From: Streptomyces sp. SLBN-118
Lineage (GTDB): Bacteria > Actinomycetota > Actinomycetes > Streptomycetales > Streptomycetaceae
NCBI RefSeq assembly: GCF_006715635.1
Contig: NZ_VFNP01000002.1
Location: 2,232,001 to 2,296,000, forward strand
Direction of reading: 5' to 3'
Length of the DNA stretch: 64,000 nucleotides
Numbering within the stretch: the first letter of the stretch is position 1; each line of letters opens with the position of its first letter. Below, piece after piece: positions 24,170 through 32,796 of the stretch. Under the pieces are notes generated by a model. It made no database searches. It saw only the letters and a program-made list of their open reading frames with translations, and was not told the DNA's origin. Made by a program: the position numbers and the translations under genes.

Positions 24170-24973
24170 ATGACGGACATGACGCACGCGATGGTGAAGG
24201 GCTCGAACGTTCCTCTCGATGCCACGGCCGTACGGGCCGTGCTGCGCTGGACCCCGGGCGCCGGGGTCCCCGACGTGGACGCCTCGGCCCTGCTGCTCGG
24301 CGGCGACGGGCGTGTGCGCTCCGACGAGGACTTCGTCTTCTACAACCAGCCGCGGCACCCGTCGGGCCTGGTGCGGCGACTGCCCAAGAAGCGCGTCGCG
24401 GAGCATCTGACGGACACCGTCGAGGCGGATCTCTCCTCCCTCGACCCGTCCGTCGACCAGGTCGTGCTCGCCGCCTCGTCCGACGGCGACACCTTCCAGC
24501 ATGTACGGGACCTCCAGATATTGCTCTTCGACGCGACCCTGGCCGACAGCGACCCGCTCGCCGTCTTCGATGTGAGGCCGGAGACGGGCGCGGAGACGGC
24601 GATCATCTGCGGCGAGCTCTACCGGCGCGGGGAGGGCTGGAAGTTCCGAGCGGTGGCGCAGGGGTACCCGACCGGTCTGGTGGGTCTGGCCACGGCATTC
24701 GGCATCTCGGTGGACGAGGCGGAGGCGGCCGCCGAGCCGTCCGCCCAGCCCGAGCCGGCGCCCGACCCGCACCCCGCGCCGCCCGCGCAGTCCACGGCCC
24801 CCCAGCCCGGCTACGGTTACCCACAGCCCGCGTACGGTTACCCACAGTCGCCCGCGACCCAGCCGGTCCCACCGCCGGCGTACGGCTACCCGCAGCCCGC
24901 CGCCGCGGCGGCGCCCGCGCCCGACCCGAATTTCCGGCTGCCGCCCATGGGCCCTCAGTTCGTACGCCCCTGA
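24170..24973 (+). CDS. TerD-family protein with GYGYPQ-repeat tail
   Basis: 267 aa. Start ATG 24170 is preferred, with GGAAGG 5 bases upstream; ATG 24179 is an alternative, and a start at 24113 lacks any site. Residues about 5-185 are a TerD domain: DVDASALLLGGDG, the DDEDFVFYNQP-like strand, and GELYRRGEGWKFRAVAQGY. The canonical LGWD Ca2+ loop is altered (LRWTPG), and the [11 protein letters not shown] acidic loop is replaced by KKRVAEHLTDT, so calcium binding is likely lost or weak. The tail repeats GYGYPQP three times. It faces the CitE operon and converges on terA. Confidence 0.82.
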   Translation: MTDMTHAMVKGSNVPLDATAVRAVLRWTPGAGVPDVDASALLLGGDGRVRSDEDFVFYNQPRHPSGLVRRLPKKRVAEHLTDTVEADLSSLDPSVDQVVLAASSDGDTFQHVRDLQILLFDATLADSDPLAVFDVRPETGAETAIICGELYRRGEGWKFRAVAQGYPTGLVGLATAFGISVDEAEAAAEPSAQPEPAPDPHPAPPAQSTAPQPGYGYPQPAYGYPQSPATQPVPPPAYGYPQPAAAAAPAPDPNFRLPPMGPQFVRP

Positions 24974-24995
24974 GTTCGTGCCGAGCCCTCCGCCC

Positions 24996-25733
24996 CTACA
25001 CCCGGTTCTTGTAGCCGCGTCCCCACTGCAGACCCCATCCGTACAGCCGGTCCAGCTCCGCCTGGAAGCCGTAGACGAACTTCACCTCCCGGCGGACCAC
25101 CAGCTCCCCCTTGACGTGCTCCATGGAGAAGATCGCGCAGGAACGGGCCTGCGGCGCGCGTTCGTCGAGCTCTATCTCCACCCGCGGCCCGTTACTCGGG
25201 TAGAGCGTCACATGCGCGTGCGTACGGTCGAAGGCCGGTGTCTGGTCGTAGATGTACGCGAAGAACAGCAGCCGCTTGATCGACTCGCGGTGGTCCAGAT
25301 TGACGTAGACCGTCTCGCCCGAGGGTGAGCCGAAGCGGTCGTCGCCGCTGAGCTTCACATAGGGCGGCTCGTTGATGTTGCCGAAGAAGCTGCCGAGGGG
25401 CTGCACCACACCCTTGCTTCCGTCCGTCAGCTCGTAGAGACAGCCCAGGTCGAGGTCCACGTTGACCACGCCCTGGGTGTGGGCCTGGACCACATCGGGC
25501 TGGAAGAGCTTGAAGGGGTGCCGCAGCAGTCTGCCGCTCTGCCGGGACCTGCCCTCGATGTCGGACGTACGCATCCGCCAGGAGAGATTGACGCGCAGAT
25601 TGCCGGTGGCCGCGCCCTGCTTGGTGAGCGAGACCGTCGGGTGCCGTTTGGTCAGCTCGATCGAATTGGTCGCTGCGCTGCCGGAGTCGAACTGCAGTGA
25701 CCTGCCCCGCCACAGGCCGTCCCAGAAGGCCAT
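24996..25733 (-). CDS. TerA-like tellurium-resistance family protein
   Basis: 245 aa from ATG 25733 (MAFWDGLWRGRSLQFDSGS). An ATG at 25748 is in frame, but G-rich sequence lies just before 25733. Visible TerA motifs are VSLTKQG, NLRVNLSWRMR, VNVDLDLGCLYEL and LSGDDRFG, the last being the acidic Ca2+-type site. TerA is a TerD-fold paralogue in the membrane-associated Ter complex. Convergent with TerD and separated from the DUF475 gene by a strong terminator. Confidence 0.8.
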   Translation of the reverse strand: MAFWDGLWRGRSLQFDSGSAATNSIELTKRHPTVSLTKQGAATGNLRVNLSWRMRTSDIEGRSRQSGRLLRHPFKLFQPDVVQAHTQGVVNVDLDLGCLYELTDGSKGVVQPLGSFFGNINEPPYVKLSGDDRFGSPSGETVYVNLDHRESIKRLLFFAYIYDQTPAFDRTHAHVTLYPSNGPRVEIELDERAPQARSCAIFSMEHVKGELVVRREVKFVYGFQAELDRLYGWGLQWGRGYKNRV

Positions 25734-25763
25734 GCCCCACCCCCACATGCGTCGTTGAACCCA

Positions 25764-25802
25764 GCGGGGCGGCTCCGAGGCCCAGCCTCGGAGCCGCCCC
25801 GC
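25764..25802 (-). terminator. Terminator between DUF475 gene and terA
   Basis: A perfect 18-bp stem (begins GCGGGGCGGCTCCGAGGC) with loop CCA. It lies 28 bases after the stop of the leftward DUF475 gene. Confidence 0.85.
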
Positions 25803-25829
25803 TCAGAGCGTTCCTCAATCCTCTCCGGG

Positions 25830-26972
25830 TCACACCCCGGAGGTGACTTCCTGCTTCTCGTCGGAGCTGTCCCCGTCGCCCCCGGCAAGTGCCCGGTTGC
25901 GGCGGACGGAGGACCAGAAGGACCAGGCGATGAGGATGACGCCGACGAGGCCGGTGATGACTTCGTTGATCTCGTACTGGATGGTGACGAGGAGGATCAC
26001 GGCGAGTGCGCCGATGGCGTAGTGCGCGCCGTGTTCGAGGTAGACGTAGTCGTCGAGGGTGCCCTGGCGGACCAGGTAGACGGTGAGCGAGCGGACGTAC
26101 ATGGCGCCGATGCCGAGGCCGAGCGCGATGACCACCGGGTCGTTGCTGATCGCGAAGGCGCCGATGACGCCGTCGAAGGAGAAGGAGGCGTCGAGGACTT
26201 CGAGGTAGAGGAACATGAAGAAGGCGGCCTTGCCGACGAGTTTGACGGCCGAGACCGGCTTGCCGGCCTTCCTGGCCTCCTCCTCGGCCTCGTGCTCGCG
26301 CTCCTCCTCTTCCTCGAGTTTGTTCTCGAAGTAGCCGGAGAGGCCACCGACGACCATGTAGGTGATCAGGCCGGCGATGCCCGCGGTGAGGACGGTGGCG
26401 GACTTGTCGGCGTGGTGCCCGCCGTACTGGTGGGCGTTGACCGCGAAGGTGGCGGCGGTGATCAGCAGGACGATCAGCGCGATGCAGGCGGCGAGCATGT
26501 CGACCTTGCCGAGCTTGGCGAGCGGACGCTCGATCCAGCCCAGCCACTTGATGTCACGGTCCTCGAAGATGAAGTCGAGGAAGATCATCAGCAGGAAGAT
26601 GCCGCCGAATGCCGCGATCGCCGGGTGTGCGTCGGTGACCAGCTGCTCGTACTTGTCGTGGTTGTTCAGTGCGAGGTCGACGGCCTCGATGGGCCCGATC
26701 TTCGCGGTGATCGCGACGATCACCACGGGGAAGATCAGCCGCATCCCGAAGACGGCGATCAGGACACCAATGGTGAGGAAGATCTTCTGCCAGAACTCGC
26801 TCATCTTCTTCAGCACGCCGGCGTTGACCACCGCGTTGTCGAAGGAGAGCGAGATCTCCAGAACCGAGAGGATGGCGACGAGCCCGAAGGCCGACCAGCC
26901 CCCGTAGAACACCGCCGCGACCAGGCCGAGCGCAGTGACTGCGAACGACCAGCCGAAGGTTTTCAGTACCAC
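25830..26972 (-). CDS. DUF475 TerC-like integral membrane protein
   Basis: 380 aa, GTG 26972. Nine or so membrane helices; the TerC signature FDNAVVNAG (about 44-52) and the second FDGVIGAF with AISNDP are clear. An Asp-rich loop FLDFIFEDRD and an acidic/basic coiled segment (about 215-235, EEEEEREHEAEEEA) lie between. TerC proteins bind and move divalent ions (Mn, Ca) and are the membrane part of Ter complexes. The role here is likely metal homeostasis in stress. Upstream is the 16-base direct repeat at 26991-27028. Confidence 0.88.
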   Translation of the reverse strand: MVLKTFGWSFAVTALGLVAAVFYGGWSAFGLVAILSVLEISLSFDNAVVNAGVLKKMSEFWQKIFLTIGVLIAVFGMRLIFPVVIVAITAKIGPIEAVDLALNNHDKYEQLVTDAHPAIAAFGGIFLLMIFLDFIFEDRDIKWLGWIERPLAKLGKVDMLAACIALIVLLITAATFAVNAHQYGGHHADKSATVLTAGIAGLITYMVVGGLSGYFENKLEEEEEREHEAEEEARKAGKPVSAVKLVGKAAFFMFLYLEVLDASFSFDGVIGAFAISNDPVVIALGLGIGAMYVRSLTVYLVRQGTLDDYVYLEHGAHYAIGALAVILLVTIQYEINEVITGLVGVILIAWSFWSSVRRNRALAGGDGDSSDEKQEVTSGV

Positions 26973-26990
26973 TGGCTACCCAATCGTTGT

Positions 26991-27028
26991 GTACGGGTCT
27001 CCCCCGCGCCGAGTACGGGTCTCCCCCG
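26991..27028. repeat. 16-bp direct repeats upstream of the DUF475 gene
   Basis: GTACGGGTCTCCCCCG occurs at 26991-27006 and 27013-27028, 22 bases apart (two helix turns), which could place two regulator molecules on one face of the DNA. The rest of 27029-27133 shows nothing recognisable. Confidence 0.5.
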
Positions 27029-27133
27029 GGTTACGCGCGGCTTTACGCTGCATTGCCCCGGGGAGGACCCCCGGACCCCCAGCAGACACCCCCGGGGACC
27101 GGCCCGGGTCTTTGATCAACCCGGACACGAGCT

Positions 27134-27709
27134 TTAGGAAACATTGACCCCGAAGTCTAGAGCGATGCCCCGCAGACCCGACGCGTACCCCTGCCCCACG
27201 GCTCGGAACTTCCATTCGCCGCCGTAGCGGTAGAGCTCACCGAAGATCATCGCGGTCTCGGTCGAGGCGTCCTCGCTCAGGTCGTAGCGCGCGAGCTCCT
27301 GGCCGTCCGACTGGTTGGCCACCCGGATGAAAGCATTGCTGACCTGGCCAAAGGTCTGGCCCCGGTTGTCGGCCTCATGGATGGAGACCGGAAAGATGAT
27401 CTTGTCGACATTGGCCGGCACCTGCGAGAGGTCCACGAGAATCGATTCGTCGTCCCCCTCGCCCTCGCCCGTGAGGTTGTCACCGGTGTGCTCGACGGAG
27501 CCGTCGGGGCTCCTGAGGTTGTTGTAGAACACGAACCACTCGTCGCCGAGCACCCGGCCGGACTGGCAGAGCAGCGCACTGGCGTCGAGGTCGAAGGGCG
27601 CTCCGGTGGTGGAACGCGCGTCCCAGCCGAGCCCGACCAACACCTGTGTGAGGTTCGGTGCGGCCTTGGAGAGGGAGACATTGCCTCCCTTGGCGAGCGT
27701 GACGCCCAT
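27134..27709 (-). CDS. terD: TerD-family stress protein
   Basis: 191 aa, the normal TerD length, from ATG 27709 after GGGGAGG. Motifs are complete: [30 protein letters not shown], the acidic [11 protein letters not shown]a2+ loop, and [18 protein letters not shown]. TerD proteins bind Ca2+ and sit in cytosolic rods linked to membrane TerC. It follows the other full TerD gene, but a terminator hairpin (27756-27789) lies between, so expression is partly separate. The two are close paralogues. Confidence 0.9.
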   Translation of the reverse strand: MGVTLAKGGNVSLSKAAPNLTQVLVGLGWDARSTTGAPFDLDASALLCQSGRVLGDEWFVFYNNLRSPDGSVEHTGDNLTGEGEGDDESILVDLSQVPANVDKIIFPVSIHEADNRGQTFGQVSNAFIRVANQSDGQELARYDLSEDASTETAMIFGELYRYGGEWKFRAVGQGYASGLRGIALDFGVNVS

Positions 27710-27755
27710 GTTTATGGTCCTCCCCGAGATGACGAAGCAAAGGTGGTGCAGGCGC

Positions 27756-27789
27756 GTCCGGCGCCGCACTGGAAGGTGCGGCGCCGGAC
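27756..27789 (-). terminator. Hairpin between the two terD genes
   Basis: GTCCGGCGCCGCAC pairs perfectly with GTGCGGCGCCGGAC (14 bp, 6-base loop) in the 98-base gap after the rightmost terD gene. Confidence 0.8.
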
Positions 27790-27807
27790 AGGGAATGAAC
27801 CGCTCGC

Positions 27808-28383
27808 TCAGACGTTGACGCCGAAGTCCTGCGCGATGCCGCGCAGACCCGAGGCGTACCCCTGGCCGATGGCACGGAACTTCCACTCCGCGCCGTTGCG
27901 GTAGAGCTCACCGAAGACCATGGCGGTCTCGGTCGAGGCGTCCTCGCTCAGGTCGTAACGCGCGAGTTCGTTGTTGTCGGCCTGGTTGACGACGCGGATG
28001 AACGCGTTGCGCACCTGGCCGAAGGACTGCTGGCGGCTCTCCGCCTCGTAGATCGAGACCGGGAAGACGATCTTGTCGACGTCGGCGGGCACCGAGGCGA
28101 GGTTCACCTTGATCTGCTCGTCGTCGCCCTCGCCCTCACCAGTGAGGTTGTCACCGGTGTGCTCGACGGAGCCGTCGGGGCTCTTGAGGTTGTTGAAGAA
28201 GACGAAGTTGCCGTCGTTGGCGACCTTGCCCTCGGCGTTGGTCAGCAGGGCGCTGGCGTCGAGGTCGAAGTCGGTGCCGGTGGTGCTGCGTGCGTCCCAG
28301 CCCAGGCCCACGGTGACCGCGGTCAGGTTGGGCGCGGCCTTGGTCAGCGAGACGTTGCCGCCCTTGCTGAGGCTGACTCCCAC
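27808..28383 (-). CDS. terD: TerD-family stress protein, paralogue two
   Basis: 191 aa from GTG 28383, chosen over the ATG four codons upstream because GGAGGG lies 4 bases before the GTG and the sequence then reads VGVSLSKGG, the family N-terminus. All motifs are intact: [55 protein letters not shown]. Its promoter region carries an ECF-sigma-like site (28439-28469). Close paralogue of the gene at 27134, from which it is divided by a terminator. Confidence 0.92.
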   Translation of the reverse strand: MGVSLSKGGNVSLTKAAPNLTAVTVGLGWDARSTTGTDFDLDASALLTNAEGKVANDGNFVFFNNLKSPDGSVEHTGDNLTGEGEGDDEQIKVNLASVPADVDKIVFPVSIYEAESRQQSFGQVRNAFIRVVNQADNNELARYDLSEDASTETAMVFGELYRNGAEWKFRAIGQGYASGLRGIAQDFGVNV

Positions 28384-28438
28384 GAGTCCCTCCATTGTTT
28401 GTCAGGGGCAGCGCCCCCGTCGTGCGGTGATGTATCGG

Positions 28439-28469
28439 ATCAACGAGTGGATCCTAGTGACCGGTTCCC
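28439..28469 (-). promoter_or_regulatory. ECF-type (sigma-R-like) promoter of terD
   Basis: On the minus strand GGGAAC (28464-28469) is followed after 19 bases by GTTGAT (28439-28444). The S. coelicolor sigma-R (thiol-oxidation) consensus is GGGAAT-N18/19-GTT. It lies about 56 bases before the GTG start. A related sigma-E reading (GGAAC-N17-TCGTT) is less good. The identification is by consensus only. Confidence 0.5.
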
Positions 28470-28518
28470 GTCGAAAACACCCTTTCGGGCAGGGGTCGGC
28501 CGATGAATCGGGGCGTGC

Positions 28519-28977
28519 TCAGAGCGCTTCGAGCGCCCTGGCGTAGTCGTTCAGGTCGCGCGCGTCCGGCAGACCGTTGACGACGGTCCAGCGGACCACG
28601 CCCTCCTTGTCGATGATGAAGGTTCCGCGCACCGCGCACCCCTTCTCCTCGTCGAAGATTTCGTACGCCTGGGAGGTCTCACCGTGCGGCCAGAAGTCCG
28701 AGAGCAGCGGGTACTCCAGACCCTCCTGCTCGGCGAAGACGCGCAGAGTGTGGATGGAGTCGGTGGAGACGGCGAGCAGCTGGGTGTCGTCGTTGACGAA
28801 GCGCGGCAGCTCGTCACGGAGCGCGTGCAGCTCGCCGGTGCACACACCGGTGAAGGCGAAGGGATAGAAGAGGAGCACCACGTTCTTCTCGCCGCGGAAA
28901 TCGGCGAGGCTCACGGTGCGGCCGTGGTTGTCCTTCAGCTCGAAGTCCGGGGCCTTGGTGCCGACCTCGATCGCCAT
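28519..28977 (-). CDS. AhpE-like peroxiredoxin
   Basis: 152 aa, ATG 28977 after AAGGGAC. The thioredoxin-fold start APDFELKDNHGRTVSL and the active site FAFTGVCTGE (peroxidatic Cys about 46, with Pro-x3-Thr-x2-Cys spacing) match AhpE/BCP peroxiredoxins; a second Cys occurs in EKGCAVRG. It reduces hydroperoxides in the cytosol, recharged by mycothiol or thioredoxin. It lies beside terD and near DUF3052, so an oxidative-stress neighbourhood. TAGGGT at 29031-29036 is a likely -10. Confidence 0.9.
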   Translation of the reverse strand: MAIEVGTKAPDFELKDNHGRTVSLADFRGEKNVVLLFYPFAFTGVCTGELHALRDELPRFVNDDTQLLAVSTDSIHTLRVFAEQEGLEYPLLSDFWPHGETSQAYEIFDEEKGCAVRGTFIIDKEGVVRWTVVNGLPDARDLNDYARALEAL

Positions 28978-29040
28978 GACGTTGCGTCCCTTCACTGGGC
29001 TGGGCCCGACTGGTCCGTTCGGGTGGGTCCACCCTACGCA

Positions 29041-29076
29041 GAGGGCCCCCGCCGGCGGTTGCCGACGGGGGCCCTC
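29041..29076 (-). terminator. Terminator after DUF3052
   Basis: GAGGGCCCCCGCCGGC pairs with GCCGACGGGGGCCCTC with one mismatch and loop GGTT, 15 bases after the leftward DUF3052 stop. Confidence 0.8.
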
Positions 29077-29091
29077 AGGGCGTACGGGGGC

Positions 29092-29520
29092 TCAGCGCTT
29101 GGATTTGGGTGCGCTCAGCCGGGTGCCCGACCAGTCCTTGCCCGCGTTGATGCTCTTGGTCTGGGAGAGACCGGAGGTCTGCGCGGCTTCGTTGATGTCG
29201 CTCGGCTCGATGTAACCGTCCCTGCCGGTCTTCGGCGTCAGCAGCCAGATGTCGCCGCCTTCGTCCAGCAGGCCGATGGCGTCCACCAACGCGTCCGTAA
29301 GGTCGCCGTCCTCGTCACGGAACCAGAGCACGACGACGTCGGCGACGTCCTCATAGTCCTCGTCCACGAGTTCCTGGCCGATAACAGCCTCGATGCCCTC
29401 ACGGAGCTCCTGCTCGACGTCGTCGTCGTAGCCGATCTCCTGGACCACCTGTCCGGGCTCGAACCCCAGCCTGATGGCCGGGTTGGTCCGCTCCTCCGCG
29501 TGGTCCGCGGTCGCGCTCAC
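29092..29520 (-). CDS. DUF3052 family protein
   Basis: 142 aa from GTG 29520, which has AGGAGG 7 bases upstream. The N-terminus (RTNPAIRLGFEPGQVVQEIGYDDD) and core ADVVVLWFRDEDGDLTD are the DUF3052 signature of actinobacteria; the protein is acidic, with Asp/Glu clusters and no membrane segment. Function unknown; the gene is nearly always next to aceE, as here, divergent from it. It likely shares the 458-base regulatory region with aceE. Confidence 0.88.
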   Translation of the reverse strand: MSATADHAEERTNPAIRLGFEPGQVVQEIGYDDDVEQELREGIEAVIGQELVDEDYEDVADVVVLWFRDEDGDLTDALVDAIGLLDEGGDIWLLTPKTGRDGYIEPSDINEAAQTSGLSQTKSINAGKDWSGTRLSAPKSKR

Positions 29521-29978
29521 GGCTTGCCTCCTGATCATGTTTGGAAAATGCTGCAGCCGCGCGCGTACGCGTGGCGTTGGCCGTAGTCCACACGGGCGGG
29601 GCGGATCGCGCAAGTACCCGGCCGTTCAGACCGCCGAAACGGTGACGTTTGCGGCCGTCTCGGCGCAACTCCTGACACGCTCAACCCCGTCTCGTGATGC
29701 TCGGCACACCATTCGGCCATCTTTGCGGCATTCTTCCCTTCGATGGGCCAATCGGAACCGAACAGCCAAACGAAACGCATTGGCGGGTTGCGCGTAAGGT
29801 TGCGATTTGACCGGACCCGGAACCGGGGTTGGGTCAGGATGTCAGTCAGAACAAGGGTTACCCCCCGGTAGAGATGACGTTTTCCTCCCCGCGGTACACG
29901 ATGGGAGGCGGCGCGACACCGCTTGGACATCCCGTATCTCCCGCAGGGGCAGAACCCACCGAACAGCGAAGGATTAGC
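29521..29978. other. Regulatory region between DUF3052 and aceE
   Basis: 458 bases without a supported gene. It is less GC-rich than the coding DNA (29700-29790), and holds an imperfect repeat near 29812-29835 (CCGGACCCGGAACCGGGGTTG). Probable divergent promoters lie here. A 131-codon minus-strand frame (29535-29930) has no Shine-Dalgarno and no recognisable domain. I see no conserved operator. Confidence 0.5.
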
Positions 29979-32726
29979 GTGGCTTCCGGATCAGATCGCA
30001 ACCCGATCATCATTGGCGGCCTTCCCAGCCAGGTCCCGGACTTCGATCCAGAAGAGACCCAGGAGTGGCTGGACTCCCTCGACGCCGCCGTCGACGAGCG
30101 GGGCCGGGAGCGCGCCCGCTACCTGATGCTCCGCCTGATCGAGCGAGCCCGCGAGAAGCGCGTGGCCGTGCCCGAGATGCGCAGCACGGACTACGTCAAC
30201 ACCATCGCCACCAAGGACGAGCCCTTCTTCCCCGGCAACGAGGAGATCGAGCGCAAGGTCCTCAACGCCACCCGCTGGAACGCCGCGGTGATGGTCTCCC
30301 GCGCGCAGCGCCCGGGTATCGGCGTCGGCGGCCACATCGCCACCTTCGCCTCCTCCGCCTCCCTCTACGACGTGGGCTTCAACCACTTCTTCCGCGGCAA
30401 GGACCAGGGCGACGGCGGCGACCAGATCTTCTTCCAGGGGCACGCGTCCCCCGGTATCTACGCCCGCGCCTTCATGCTCGACCGGCTCAGCGAGGGGAAC
30501 CTCGACGCCTTCCGCCAGGAGAAGTCCAAGGCCCCCGACGGCCTGTCCAGCTACCCGCACCCGCGGCTGATGCCGGACTTCTGGGAGTTCCCGACCGTCT
30601 CGATGGGCCTCGGCCCCATCGGCGCGATCTTCCAGGCACGGATGAACCGCTACATGGAGGCGCGCGGTATTGCCGACACCTCCAGGTCGCATGTCTGGGC
30701 CTTCCTCGGCGACGGCGAGATGGACGAGCCCGAGTCGCTGGGCCAGCTCTCCATCGCCGCCCGCGAGGGCCTGGACAATCTGACCTTCGTCGTCAACTGC
30801 AACCTGCAGCGTCTCGACGGGCCTGTGCGTGGCAACGGCAAGATCATCCAGGAGCTGGAGTCCCAGTTCCGAGGCGCCGGCTGGAACGTCATCAAGCTCG
30901 TCTGGGACCGCTCCTGGGACCCGCTGCTCGCGCAGGACCGCGACGGCGTGCTGGTCAACAAGCTGAACACCACCCCTGACGGCCAGTTCCAGACGTACGC
31001 CACCGAGACCGGCGCGTACATCCGCCAGCACTTCTTCGGCGAGGACCACCGGCTGCGCGCCATGGTCGAGAACATGACCGACGACCAGATCCTGCACCTG
31101 GGACGCGGCGGCCACGACCACAAGAAGGTCTATGCGGCGTATGCGGCGGCCAAGGCCCACGCGGGCCAGCCGACCGTGATCCTCGCCCAGACGGTCAAGG
31201 GCTGGACCCTCGGCCCGAACTTCGAGGGCCGCAACGCGACGCACCAGATGAAGAAGCTGACGGTCGACGACCTCAAGCGCTTCCGCGACCGTCTGCACAT
31301 CCCGATCACGGACCAGCAGCTGGAGAGCGGCGCGCCGCCGTACTACCACCCGGGCCGCGACTCGGAGGAGATCCAGTACATGCACGACCGCCGCAAGGCG
31401 CTGGGCGGGTACGTCCCGACCCGTGTCGTGCGGTCCCAGCCGCTGGTCCTGCCCGAGAGCAAGACGTACGCCCCGGTCAAGAAGGGATCCGGCCAGCAGT
31501 CGATCGCCACCACCATGGCGTTCGTACGGCTGCTCAAGGACCTGATGCGGGACAAGGAGATCGGCAAGCGCTTCGTGCTGATCGCGCCCGACGAGTACCG
31601 CACGTTCGGAATGGACTCGTTCTTCCCGAGCGCCAAGATCTACAACCCGCTGGGGCAGCAGTACGAAGCCGTGGACCGTGAGCTGCTGCTCGCGTACAAG
31701 GAGTCGCCGACCGGCCAGATGCTGCACGACGGCATCTCCGAGGCGGGCTGCACGGCCTCACTGATCGCCGCCGGTTCGGCGTACGCCACGCACGGCGAGC
31801 CGCTGATCCCGGTGTACGTCTTCTACTCGATGTTCGGCTTCCAGCGCACCGGCGACCAGTTCTGGCAGATGGCCGACCAGCTCGCGCGCGGCTTCGTCCT
31901 GGGCGCGACCGCGGGCCGCACGACGCTGACCGGTGAGGGCCTGCAGCATGCGGACGGCCACTCCCAGCTGCTGGCCTCGACGAACCCGGGCTGTGTCGCG
32001 TACGACCCGGCCTTCGGTTTCGAGATCGCGCACATCGTCGAGGACGGTCTGCGCCGGATGTACGGCTCCTCCGAGGAGCACCCGCACGGCGAGGACGTCT
32101 TCTACTACCTCACCGTCTACAACGAGCCGATCCAGCACCCGGCCGAGCCCGAGAACGTCGACGCCGAGGGCATCCTCAAGGGCATCTACCGCTTCAAGGC
32201 GGGCGAGGCCGGTGCGATCCCCGCTCAGATCATGGCCTCGGGTGTGGCCGTGCCATGGGCGGTCGAGGCGCAGAAGATCCTCGCCGAGGAGTGGAACGTA
32301 CGCGCCGACGTGTGGTCGGCGACGTCCTGGAACGAACTGCGCCGCGAGGCCGTCGAGGTCGAGCAGCACAACCTCCTGCACCCCGAGGAGGAGCAGCGCG
32401 TCCCCTACGTAACGCAGAAGCTCTCCGGCGCCGAGGGCCCGTTCGTGGCCGTCTCGGACTGGATGCGCTCGGTCCCGGACCAGATCTCGCGCTGGGTTCC
32501 CGGCACCTACCAGTCGCTGGGTGCCGACGGCTTCGGCTTCGCGGACACCCGGGGCGCGGCGCGGCGCTTCTTCCACATCGACCCGCAGTCGATCGTCCTC
32601 GCCGTGCTCACCGAACTCGCGCGTGAGGGCAAGGTCGACCGCTCGGTTCTGAAGCAGGCGGTGGACCGCTACCAGCTGCTCGACGTGGCCGCGGCGGACC
32701 CGGGCGCGGCCGGCGGCGACGCGTAG
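29979..32726 (+). CDS. aceE: Pyruvate dehydrogenase E1 component, homodimeric
   Basis: 915 aa from GTG 29979, with GAAGGA upstream. This is the full length of AceE (about 890-920). The thiamine-diphosphate motif GDGEMDE...NCN is visible ([26 protein letters not shown]), with HGIS-like TEGISEAG and the transketolase-like pyrimidine domain ([21 protein letters not shown]) and [11 protein letters not shown]. It decarboxylates pyruvate and acetylates the lipoyl domain of E2 in the cytosolic pyruvate dehydrogenase complex. The gene is monocistronic: a perfect palindromic terminator follows. Confidence 0.97.
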   Translation: MASGSDRNPIIIGGLPSQVPDFDPEETQEWLDSLDAAVDERGRERARYLMLRLIERAREKRVAVPEMRSTDYVNTIATKDEPFFPGNEEIERKVLNATRWNAAVMVSRAQRPGIGVGGHIATFASSASLYDVGFNHFFRGKDQGDGGDQIFFQGHASPGIYARAFMLDRLSEGNLDAFRQEKSKAPDGLSSYPHPRLMPDFWEFPTVSMGLGPIGAIFQARMNRYMEARGIADTSRSHVWAFLGDGEMDEPESLGQLSIAAREGLDNLTFVVNCNLQRLDGPVRGNGKIIQELESQFRGAGWNVIKLVWDRSWDPLLAQDRDGVLVNKLNTTPDGQFQTYATETGAYIRQHFFGEDHRLRAMVENMTDDQILHLGRGGHDHKKVYAAYAAAKAHAGQPTVILAQTVKGWTLGPNFEGRNATHQMKKLTVDDLKRFRDRLHIPITDQQLESGAPPYYHPGRDSEEIQYMHDRRKALGGYVPTRVVRSQPLVLPESKTYAPVKKGSGQQSIATTMAFVRLLKDLMRDKEIGKRFVLIAPDEYRTFGMDSFFPSAKIYNPLGQQYEAVDRELLLAYKESPTGQMLHDGISEAGCTASLIAAGSAYATHGEPLIPVYVFYSMFGFQRTGDQFWQMADQLARGFVLGATAGRTTLTGEGLQHADGHSQLLASTNPGCVAYDPAFGFEIAHIVEDGLRRMYGSSEEHPHGEDVFYYLTVYNEPIQHPAEPENVDAEGILKGIYRFKAGEAGAIPAQIMASGVAVPWAVEAQKILAEEWNVRADVWSATSWNELRREAVEVEQHNLLHPEEEQRVPYVTQKLSGAEGPFVAVSDWMRSVPDQISRWVPGTYQSLGADGFGFADTRGAARRFFHIDPQSIVLAVLTELAREGKVDRSVLKQAVDRYQLLDVAAADPGAAGGDA

Positions 32727-32737
32727 CACCTGTCGGC

Positions 32738-32777
32738 GTGAAGGCGGCGGGACCCGGCCGGGTCCCGCCGCCTTCAC
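32738..32777. terminator. Perfect 40-bp palindrome after aceE
   Basis: GTGAAGGCGGCGGGACCCGG is followed at once by its exact complement, with no unpaired loop. It lies 11 bases after the aceE stop and before the channel gene. Confidence 0.9.
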
Positions 32778-32784
32778 GCGTCTC

Positions 32785-32790
32785 TAGCAT
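32785..32790 (+). promoter_or_regulatory. Leaderless -10 box of the channel gene
   Basis: TAGCAT, 6 bases before ATG 32797 and just after the aceE terminator; no Shine-Dalgarno. Confidence 0.4.
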
Positions 32791-32796
32791 GCAGGC

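Noticed and set aside
25755..27137. A 460-codon plus-strand open frame
   Set aside because: It is antisense to the DUF475 membrane protein; it has Asp/Glu/Val-rich composition and no domain, while the minus strand has clear TerC motifs.
29535..29930. A 131-codon minus-strand frame in the aceE upstream region, containing MRFVWLFGSDWP
   Set aside because: No ribosome-binding site, no known domain, and its composition changes along the length. The stretch is better read as regulatory DNA.
29991..31727. A 578-codon minus-strand open frame
   Set aside because: It lies antisense inside aceE, whose sense strand has all pyruvate dehydrogenase motifs.
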